Assembly (NCBI GenBank): GCA_034440635.1 | Contig: JAOTON010002066.1 | Location: 1-64,000 of the forward strand | Reading direction: 5' to 3' | Length of the DNA stretch: 64,000 nt | DNA from: Lepas anatifera | Taxonomy: Eukaryota > Arthropoda > Thecostraca > Lepadidae | Shown here: piece after piece, positions 46,666 through 56,150 of the stretch | Numbering within the stretch: position 1 is the stretch's first letter | Layout of the letters: every line of letters starts with the position of its first letter | Notes under the pieces: generated by a model | Databases searched by the model: none | Seen by the model: the letters and a program-made list of their open reading frames with translations, nothing else | Told to the model about the DNA's origin: nothing | Made by a program: the position numbers and the translations under genes

Positions 46666-49600
46666 TGTTCACCTGACAGTATGTATGTCTGCCTGACAGT
46701 TTGTATGTCTGCCTGACTGTATGTCTGCCTGACTGACTGTCTGTCTGTCTGTCTGACTGTCTGACTGACTGACTGACTGACTGACTGACTGACTGACTGA
46801 CTGACTGACTGACAGACAAAATGACTGGATTTCTCTTTATTTTTCTGTATATCTGCCTGGAAGTTTCTGTATGTCTGTCTGACTGTCCCTGTATGTTTGT
46901 CTGGCTATCTCTGTATGTATGTATGTCTGGCTGTTCTGTCTGTCTGTATGTAGACCTGGCTTCCTCTGTCTGCCTGCCTGTCTCTCTGGCTCTGTATTCT
47001 CTGTATGTTTGTCTGCCTGGATGTCTGTGTATTTTTCTGTATGTATGTCTGACTGTCACTGTATGTCTGTCTGCCTCCCTGCCTGTCTGACTGTCTGTCT
47101 GTCCCCCTGACTGTCTCTCCATCTGTCTGTCTGACTGTATGTCTGTCTTCCTTTCTGACCGGTTTCCTGACTGTCTTCCTTACTGCCTAACTGGCTGTGT
47201 CTGTCTGTCTGTCTTCCTGCCTGCCTGCCTGCCTACCTGACCTGACCTGGCTTACTGACTGGCTGACTGATTCTGTCTGTCTGTCTGCATTTTTCTGTAT
47301 ATCTGTCTGACTGTTTGCCTGGATGTCTGTGTACTTTTCTGTATGTCTCTGATTGTCCCTGCATGGTTTTCTGGCTATATCTGTATGTATGTATGTCTGT
47401 CTGTTCTGTCGGTCTGTATGTATGTAGACCTGGCTTCCTCTGTCTGCCTCTGTATTCTCTGTATGTCTGTCTGTCTGGATGTCTTTGTATTTTTCTGTTT
47501 GTATGTCTGACTGTCTCCATATGTCTGTCTAGCTGTGTCTGTATGTCTGTCTGAATGCCTGTATGTTTACTGTCTCTGTTTGTCTGCCTGTCTGCCTGCC
47601 TGTCTCCCTGTCTGTCTGCCTGCCTGCCTGCCTGACTGTCTTTCTGCCTGTTTGCCTTCCTGACTGTCTGTCTTCCTTACTGTCTGTCTGCCTGCCTGCC
47701 TACCTGCCTACCTGCCTGACTGTCTGTATGTCTGCCTGACTGTCTGTTCACCTGACAGTATGTATTTCTGCCTGACAGTCTGCCTGTCTGACTGACTGTC
47801 TGTCTGCCTGTCTGATTGTGTGACTGACTGTGTGACTGACTGTCTGCCTGCCTGGATGTCTCTGTCTGTCTGCCTGCCTGCCTGTCTCAAAGTTTGTCTG
47901 TCTGCCTGACAGTCTGTATGTTCATCTGACAGTATGTATGTCCGCCGGACTGCCTGTCTGTCTGACTGTCTGTCTGCCTGCCTGTCTGTCTGATTGTGTG
48001 ACTGACTGTCTGACTGTGTGACTGACTCCCTGACTGTGTGACTGACTCCCTGCCTGCCTGACTGTCTGTATGTCTGCCTGACTGTGTCCGTCCATCTGTC
48101 TGCCTGACTGCCTGTCTGCTTGAATGTCTGTCTGTCAGACTTTGTCTGTCTGGCTGTCTGCCTGTCTGCTTGTCTGCCTGCATTTTCTGTATATCTGTCT
48201 CACTGTCTGCCTGGATGTCTCTGTAATTTTCTGTATGTCTCTGACTGTCCCTATATGTCTGTCTAGCTGTCTCTGTATGTATGTCTCGCTGGCTGTTCTG
48301 TCTGTATGTACTTAGACCTGGCTTCCTCTGTCTGTCTGCCTACCTGTCTGTCTGCCTCTGTATGCTCTGTATGTCTGTCTGCCTGGATTTCTCTGTACTT
48401 TTTTGTATGTCTCTGACTGTCCCTGTATGTTTTTTATCTGGCTATATCTGTATGTATGTCTGTTCTGTCTGTCTGTCTGTATGTATGTAGACTTGGCTTC
48501 CTCTGTTCTGCCTCTGTATTCTCTGTATGTCTGTCAGCCTGGATGTCTGTGTATTTTTCTGTATATATGTCTGACTGTCTCTGTATGTCTGTCTGGTTGT
48601 CTGAATGTGTGCTGTCTGTTTGTCTGCCTGTCTCCCTGTATGTCTGTCTGCCTGCCTGACTGTATCTGTCTGTCCGTCTGTCTTCCTGATTGTCTGTCTG
48701 TCTGTCTGTCTGCCTACCTGCCTGACTGTATGTCTGCCTGACTGTCTGTTCACCTGACAGTATGTATGTCTGCCTGTCTGACTGACTGTCTGCATGTCTG
48801 TCTGATTGTGTGACTGACTGTCTGCCTGTCTGAAAGAATGTCAGACAGCCGTCCCGGTAGCTCAGTTAGTAGAGCGTTGGGCGCCGGCCCGCTGCTCAGA
48901 AGCATGCAGTGGCAGTGCATGTCCAGGCTTGGGATCGGTCACCTGAGACGCTCTGGCGCTCAATAGTTTACCCGACGTACAGGTCGGCTGGCAACTGACT
49001 GGTGAGAGGGTGACCTGAGCGGGGCGGCCGTCCCTGTGCTTTGTGGGACGTTAAACTTTGGCTTATAAATCAACCCTTCATTGTGGGAGTTGCTAGTTTG
49101 GGTGGTGGGGTCGGGGTCTCCGTGACAAGTCCCTTGATGACTTTAGTGAGACTCCGACTCCAACAGTCGAACTGAGAAACAACTTGGTCAAAATTTATAA
49201 AAATAAAAAAGGCTGTCTGTCTGCCTGACAGTCTGTCTGTTCATCTGACAGTATGTATGTCTGCCTGACTACCTGTCTGCCTGACTGTCTGTCTGCCTAA
49301 CTATCTGTCTGTCTGTCTGATTGTGTGACTGACTGTCTGACTGTGTGACTGACTGTCTGACTGTGTGACTGACTGTCTGTCCGTCTGTCTGTATGTCTCC
49401 CTGCCTGCCTGTCTCCCTGTCTGTCTGCCTGCCTGCCTGTTTCCCTGTCTACCTGCCTGCCTGACTCTGTCTGTCCGTCTGTCTGCCTGACTGTCAGTCT
49501 GCTTGAATGTATGTCTGTCAGACTATCTGTCTGGCTGTCTGTCTGCCTGTCTGCTTGTCTGCCTGCATTTTTTTCTGTATGTGTCTGACTGTCCCTGTAT

Positions 49601-51145
49601 GTCTGTCTGGCTGTCTCTGTATGTATGTCTCTCTGGCTGTTCTGTCTGTATGTACTTAGACCTGGCTTCCACTGTCTGCCTGCCTACCTGTCTGTCTGCC
49701 TCTGTATTCTCTGTATGTCTGTCTGCCTGGATGTCTCTGTACTTTTTGTATGTCACTGACTGTCCCTGTATGTTTTTCTGGCTATATCTGTATGTATGTA
49801 TGTCTGTCTGTATGTATGTAGACTTGGCTTCCTCTGTCTGCCTCTGTGTTCTCTGTATGTCTGTCTGCCTGGATGTCTGTGTATTTTTTGTATGTATGTC
49901 TGACTGTCTCTGTATGTCTGTCTAGCTGCCTCTGTATGTCTGTCTGGTTGTCTGAATGTTTGCTGTCTCTGTTTGTCTGCCTGTCTCCCTGTCTGTCTGC
50001 CTGCCTGCCTGCCTGACTGTCTCTGTCTGTACGTCTGTCTTCCTGACTGGCTGTCTGTCTTCATTCTGTCTGTCTTCCTTACTGTCTGTCTGCCTACCTG
50101 CCTCACTGTCTGTTCACCTGACAGTATGTATGTCTGCCTGACAGTCTGCCTGTCTGACTAACTGTCTGTCTGTCTGATTGTGTGACTGACTGTCTACCTG
50201 CCTGCCTGCCTGAAAGTCTGTCTGTCTGCCTGACAGTCTGTCTGTTCACCTGACAGTATGTATGTCTGCTTGACTGTATGTCTGCCTGACTGTCTGTCTG
50301 TCTGATTGTGTGACTGACAGTCTGTGTGACTGACTGTCTGTCTCCCTGCCTGCCTGTCTCCCTGTCTGTCTGCCCGCCTGTTTCCCTGTCTTCCTGCCTG
50401 CCTGACTGTCTGTATGTCTGCCTGACTCTGTCTGTCCATCTGTCTGCCTGACTGTCTGCTTGAATGTCTGTCTGTCAGACTCTGTCTGTCTGGCTGTCTG
50501 CCTGCCTGTCTGCTTGTCTGCCTGCATTTTTCTGTATATCAGTCTGACTGTCTGAATGGATGTCTCTGTACTTTTCTGTATGTCTCTGACTGTCCCTGTA
50601 TGTCTGTCTGGCTGTCTCTGTATGTATGTCTCTCTGGCTGTTCTGTCTGTCTGTATGTACTTAGACCTGGCTTCCTCTGTCTGTCTGCCTACCTGTCTGT
50701 CTGCCTCTGTATTCTCTGTATGTCTGTCTGCCTGGATGTCTCTGTATTTTTCTGTATGTATGTCTGACTGTCTCTGTAAGTCTGTCTGACTGTCCCTGTA
50801 TTTTGTCTGTTCTGTCTGTCTGTATGTATTTAGATCTGGCTTCCTCTGAATATCTGGCAATGTTTGTCTGGTTGTGTCTTTGTTTATTTCTGTCTATGTC
50901 GATCTGTCTCCGTTTATATGTTTCTGTCTATCTTGTTCTCTCACTGTTTGTCTGTGTTTCTGTTTATCCCTGTCTATCTCTGGCTTTCTGGAAGTTTTTC
51001 TTTCTCTGTCTGTATGTCTCTGTCTGTCTGGCTGACTGGCTGGCTGGCTCACATATAGGCTTAGCAGTCTACATGTCCTAAAATTCCAAGGTCTGTCTCT
51101 GTTTGTATGTTTGTGTGTTTCTGTCTGTCTTTCTGTTTTTCTGTC
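46666..51145. repeat. 4.5-kb (CTGT/CTGC/CTGA)n array with higher-order repeat
   Basis: Degenerate tetranucleotide DNA of the CTGT/GACA type over about 4.4 kb, interrupted only by a SINE-like insert (48849-49210). A landmark TAGACYTGGCTTCC recurs at 46951, 47425, 48313, 48488, 49657, 49819, 50662 and 50831. The last six form three pairs (spacings 175, 162, 169), with pair-to-pair distances of 1,344 (982 without the insert) and 1,005. There is thus a roughly 1-kb higher-order unit. The many open frames (Cys/Leu/Ser/Val on plus, Gln/Thr/Arg/Asp on minus) arise from the repeat and are not genes. Confidence 0.93.
48849..49210 (+). mobile_element. tRNA-derived SINE-like insertion
   Basis: Begins GTCCCGGTAGCTCAGTTAGT, with a Pol III A box (TAGCTCAGTTAGTAGAGC), followed by an unrelated body. 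It ends in an A-rich tail (AAATTTATAAAAATAAAAAA). It sits inside the CTGT array. No clear direct duplication; the flanks CAGACAGCC and GGCTGTCTG are inverted copies, possibly by chance in this repeat. Confidence 0.65.
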
Positions 51146-51538
51146 GCTTCAAAATCCTGCAGGCTTAGCACTATCCTCTTGAGACCCGACCCCAAAATAT
51201 TTGATGGAAGTGCAAACCCTTTTTGATTTTTGGGTTTTTGGATGCAAGGAACTCAATAATGAACAAAAATTTGAATTAAAAAATTTATAAATATAATTTA
51301 TTGGATGTATAGAAGTCTATACACCAGGACTCAATGACTATAAATAGTGCACTAATGATAAACTTTTTCTCGGGATGCGCTGCTTGAAACATGATGCATT
51401 TGTCACTATCTCATAATGAACGTTGTATTTGCTTTCCCTTTTAACTAAGATTTTAATCATTATTATGACGTAGGCATAACAAAATTTGGTACCTTCGCCG
51501 GTTGAGTCTACTAATACGGATTGTCACCTTAACACGCG
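51146..51538. other. AT-rich spacer
   Basis: Nothing recognised between the CTGT array and the TTAA MITE. Confidence 0.4.
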
Positions 51539-51542
51539 CATT

Positions 51543-52397
51543 GACGGGGGCGGGTACCCGCCCCCTCGGGTTTTTCGGAGACAGCAGAAAAACGGCGGCG
51601 CGTAGCGCCACTGTACTTGGCATACCTTTTCCCTCATCATTTTTACAACTTCTGTGAAAATTTTAAGGTTAGGTCATCCAAGGTCAGGTCACCAGTACAG
51701 GTGAAGTGACCCGACCTAAAAAAAGTTTAAGATAGCATAAGTCGGAGCAGGGTGGACTTATCCGATTGAAACTCATATCACATAATGGCCCTACTTAGTT
51801 CTCTAAAATATGTTCCGGTATTTTTGATATCGATGACCTAAGGTCAGGTACGAGGCATGACCTCTCCATTGGAAATACATGGGAAAAATAGTTTTTACAG
51901 AATAACTCAGTAACGGATGGTGATAGAGCATTTATTTTAGCTGCATTAGACTCGCCTGGGCTTTGCGGTTCTAATGATATGCATTTTATATAATTTGACC
52001 CTGACCTGACCTCAGGTCAGGTCAAATCCTTGGCAGCGTGGCGTCATCAGCGACCATATATAATTTGACCTAGCAAGGTCAAATTATATATCATTCGATT
52101 CGGCTTGCTGAGAGGATTCATATAGTTCAAGTCGTTTTGCTCTATCTTTCCTTGTTTAGATGTAATGGCCGAAAAACTGAATTTACATGTTATCCCTATG
52201 ACGGCTGTTTTTGACCTCTCGTGACCTTAAATGTGACCTGACAAAAAATTGTTCAAATGTTTTCGATGGAGAAGTGGATGGGCAACCCAACGCCGTTTAC
52301 CGTTTTTCGCTACCTACCGTGGTTCTCGAAATCTTAGGGGGCGGGTACCCGCCCCCCGTCAATGCGAAGGTGGCTCAGACCCCCGTCAATGCGCGTG
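51543..52397 (+). mobile_element. TTAA MITE, AGGTCA-rich family (copy 4)
   Basis: 855 bp flanked by TTAA at 51539-51542 and 52398-52401. Ends CACGCGCATTGACGGGGG and complement. The GGCGGGTACCCGCCCCC palindrome is at both subterminal sites. AGGTCA/TGACCT words at 51672-51725, 51834-51870 and 51998-52085. Confidence 0.94.
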
Positions 52398-52401
52398 TTA
52401 A

Positions 52402-53045
52402 GCCACTGTTAGTAAAGTCCTAATTCCTAAATTAAATACCACCGAACATTAAAGCACGTTCTCGTTAGGGATCAGTCAAGGACTATCGTTAGACCCAAGC
52501 ATGTATGTACCATATCCAGGTTCCCAATAGATACATTGTGTGCGCTCCATGACCTGTATGCCCCGTGGATCTTGGTAAAAAAAGATCGTTTCAGTAATGA
52601 ATTAGAGAAGCACTCCAAACGTCTTGGACTTGACGAGAGCCAGCTTGTTATAGGACGGTCATCGGCATCTTCGGTACGATTCCTTACCAGGGATAATTTC
52701 GTGCATGTACTTTGTGCTAGCACTTTTGATATCCTTCGACGACATTGCAACATTTGGTCGCTTTGTGGGAAGCTCGTCAGCTGGTGCCTCTGAAACATTT
52801 TCAGTGTATTCTCGCCTGGCCTCACAGTTCATATTATTACATTCAGCCACGAGCTGATCGGTGAGCTGGATTTTAATTCCAGGTACCTGATCTCCTCGAA
52901 GTCCTCGTGAGACTTGTACTCCAGCCACGAGTTACCGTGTTTAAGATATTAAACCTGCTACTCCCAAGCAGGAACAGATGTTGTAGCCACAGAGGGCCGA
53001 GACCAAAGGAATCCCGCAAGCAAGGCAGGGGGCTGACTGTATCCA
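52402..53045. other. Unassigned segment with overlapping open frames
   Basis: Plus-strand frame 52536-52793 (LYAPWILVKKDRFSNELEKH...) and minus frames over 52472-52928 look protein-like but match no family I know, and neither has clear splice or start signals. They may be a worn transposase or exon. Confidence 0.3.
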
Positions 53046-53540
53046 CAATATGTCTGAGATTTGCCTAAAGGGCCCGGTCCCCGACACCAAGATCGCAAGT
53101 GAGCCACATGGGCCCCCGGAAGCATTTCAGGAGGCCCGGATGGCCACAGGAGGCCTGAGTGAGCCGCAGGGGGCCCGACTTGGGTCACAGAGGGCTTGGG
53201 ATAATTCTGAGGGGCCCGGTCGCAGACTCAGCGGTTTCAAGTGGACTGCAAGTGGCCCGGAAGAATATCAGAGTGTCCAGATGGCCAAAGGAGGCCCGGG
53301 TGAATCGCAGGGGGTCCAGTTGCAGTCACAGGGGGCCCGGGTGGAATACCGGGGACCTAAAACTGCCGAGGACAGGGGGCCCGGCTTGGACAGCAGTGGG
53401 CCCTGAGACGATTTTTAGGGGCCCGGTCGCGGGTTTCGTGGGACCTCAGAGGTAGGGACCCCGAGAACAACTCTGGGGGGCCACCGATATTAATTTCGGG
53501 GCCCCCGGTTACATAATGAGGGGCCCCCTAGACCTACCTT
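53046..53540. repeat. GGGCCC-rich degenerate minisatellite
   Basis: GGGGGCCCGG-type cores recur about every 25-50 bp (11 or more), separated by CAG/GTCACAG words. Period and sequence are imperfect. Frames across it are Gly/Pro/Ser-rich and unsupported as genes. Confidence 0.7.
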
Positions 53541-54954
53541 CGCGTGGTATTTGGAAGACAACTTGCGGGACCGGGGTATAGCTGCAGCTACCGCTCCCCC
53601 TCCCGCGGGGGCCCGGCGGCTCCAGTGGGAGGCGTTTTATCAGTGCTTAAGGTAGGCCTAAGGGGGGCTATTACCCCATCCCCCCTCCTCGGATCTGCCC
53701 TTCGCTTCAGTACCAGAATGATAAGCATCGCCTGTTCCAATCCATATCTTCTAGTTTTATAAAATTAAAAACAAAGGAAACCACGAGGAAAACATATTTC
53801 CTTAACATGTGCTCCTCATCAATGGTGTCTCATTACATCAAAGGAGTATGATATGCCTGGGATGCCCTCCAAATGGTTAAGTATAATGTCACTTTTGTCG
53901 TCATTGAGTCCTGGAGTATAGAATTCTATACATAGCATTTTCGAAGGAGATTGTTTGGCAACAAAAAATGTTAAAAACACCGGATAAAAACTGAGATACT
54001 TACAATAATTTAAGCTTTCTGTCCATATACTTATCAAAACTAGATTCTGTCAGTAACATTTTTAAACTACATACCTTCTTCGGAGCAACCGCGAGACCGT
54101 CCGGCGCTCACGCCTATCGTCGAACAAAGGGAATTTTGACTCACTTGCCCTTGGGTTTAGTTTATGATTTTGACACCAGAAGAAAGCTAGAATGTCCAGC
54201 TTTCTATACATAATTTATATAAAAGGCTACGACATCGGTAGGAGGTGGTAGAGCTATTCAAACCTGCGTATAGATACCTATACGTGGGGACTCAGGAGGC
54301 TAGATGTAAGATAGCATATTAAGACCTCCATGGGGAGCACAATGTATAGTACTATATGTATGTAATTTTTGTTTAATCTAATGTGTGGTGGGGTGTTTTC
54401 TTTGCCCTGTCTATTGCTCACCAACGCCCCGTCGTATTTTCTCTTTTATAGTGCATTTGTAACACCGCCGTACCTCCCTTCTCCTCAGCGTGGTGGTGGT
54501 GCTGATGCGATCTTCGATGGAGGTCAGCTCTAAACAGAGCTTCACCTGTACTGAGTTGTGTTTCAATGGGCGCGCTACTCCACCATCAACTGGGAATGGC
54601 CCGTGAGACGCTGCTGAAGACAACGTGACTGGTCAATTGTGGCATGCTGTAACATCATGCTGCGGCATCTATGATATCCTCAGTGCAACACAATTTACCA
54701 GGTAACTTTATTTGGAGGCTAATTGAATGGAAGTCTCAAAAGTAACAATGTTCAAAACCGCTGGATTGTTGATGTATTGTGCTGGTGGGGCAGACAGTGA
54801 TCAATGCTAAAATGTGTCCTTTTTATGGATTTTTGTGGTAAAAACAGTGTCCTGTTCTTTTCATCCCAACCGAAACGCCTACTGCATTTCCGTAGATGAG
54901 CTTATCATAAATACATGAAACCCGGCATCTGCTCCTGTCAAAACGTTACACTTG
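53541..54954. other. Spacer; nothing recognised
   Basis: GC-rich to 53700, then AT-rich. No gene or repeat family identified. Confidence 0.4.
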
Positions 54955-55770
54955 CACTAATGCCCCCCCTTTGGGTCTTCGCAGAAGCCTGTAAATGGTT
55001 CGGGATGCATTTTCTTCTGATCAGTTTTGCAAGTTGTGTCAAAATTTTAGGTCCAGTTCGGGTCATCTCAGCAGTGCAGGTTAAGTGACCACCTCCAACA
55101 AAAATGTAACAGCATGAGTAAATACGCGAAGTCGATTTATCTAAAATGTATCTCAATACATGAAGTCATCGGCTACTATGAGATGTTAATTGGTATTTTT
55201 ATTTCGATAACCCAGGGTTGGGTACGAGCCATGACCTCTCTTTTGAAAATTCATGGGTAATATGATTTAGCTAAGTAACTTCGTCTGGAACGGAGATACA
55301 GCGCTTAGGTTGGCGTCACTGGATTTTTGTTATCACTGAGATGTCACCTAGCAAGATCGTACTATATATCATTCGATTGAATTTGCTGAGAATATTACAA
55401 ATGTTTAAATAGTTGTGTTATGGCTTTTGTACGTCAGATGCTGTGACAAAAACATTCATCCTCCTTATATCCGTATGGTGACATGGTTTGGCCTCTGGTG
55501 ACGTTGGATTTAGGCTGATAAAAATTGACAAGTTAATTTTTCAGAGATTACGTCAGGGTGCCCAACAACGTTTACCACTTTTCATTCATTTGTGTGATTT
55601 GTGAGATCTTTGCTGATAAAAATCAACACCTTAATTTTCAGAGATTACGTCAGGATGCCCCACAAGTTCTACCACTTTTCATTCATTAGTGTGATTTCTG
55701 AGATCTGTAGGGTATCTCCCCGCCCCAGCGAAGGTGGCTCAGGCCCATGTTCATGCGCTTGCTGAAACAA
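54955..55770 (+). mobile_element. TTAA MITE, AGGTCA-rich family (copy 5, very degenerate)
   Basis: Retains GCAGGTTAAGTGACC, ACCTAGCAAGATCGTACTAT, ATCATTCGATTGAATTTGCT and the right-end GCGAAGGTGGCTCAGGCCC. Terminal TTAA sites are lost. Confidence 0.6.
55508..55710. repeat. Tandem duplication of about 100 bp
   Basis: GCTGATAAAAATYRACA...CAGAGATTACGTCAGG...CCACTTTTCATTCATT...GAGATCT appears twice in a row within the degenerate MITE. Confidence 0.85.
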
Positions 55771-55836
55771 ACACATGTTTTTAGTTGGCCTTCCAGTGGC
55801 ACGACCTGTCAATTGCTAACGCATTTTCTTTTTCAG

Positions 55837-56120
55837 GGAAGTGCTCTCAAGCAGACGCCTGTCACGGAGGAGCAGTCGGTGGATATGTCGGGGCGCCCTC
55901 GAATAAGCCACTGCTGTATTGCTACTCGCCGCTGGCCGTTGCCGTCCAAATGGAACTCAGCTGCCCCGAGGTGCGGGACGTTCCGGGGCCGACACCCTGC
56001 GGCCCCGCCGCCCCGGAGCTGCCGTGGCTGCGCGGCGACTGGCAACCGCTGCGCTGCCGCCACCATTGGCGACTCTTCAACATCTCCTACGCTGTCCGTG
56101 GGTCCGGGCGCGTCGACTGA
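55837..56120 (+). CDS. Putative 3'-terminal host exon, cysteine-rich, unassigned
   Basis: A textbook 3' splice site precedes it: branch point TTGCTAAC, then CATTTTCTTTTTCAG (55813-55836). In phase 2 the exon encodes 94 codons: KCSQADACHGGAVGGY, LLYCYSPLAVAVQ, MELSCPEVRDVPG, PCGPAAPELPWLRGDW, LRCRHHWRLFNISYAV, stopping at 56118-56120. Even cysteine spacing suggests a secreted or extracellular domain. I do not recognise the family and found no upstream exon. A retroelement begins within about 35-90 bp downstream. The same stretch could instead be 5' sequence of that element. Confidence 0.4.
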
Positions 56121-56150
56121 CACTCGGTGCGTCCCGGCCCGCGTAGATAA

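Noticed and set aside
46556..51081. Dozens of 60-200-codon open frames of Cys/Leu/Val or Gln/Thr/Arg/Asp in both strands
   Set aside because: They are products of the CTGT-type repeat, where stop codons are rare; no start context, splice sites or family resemblance.
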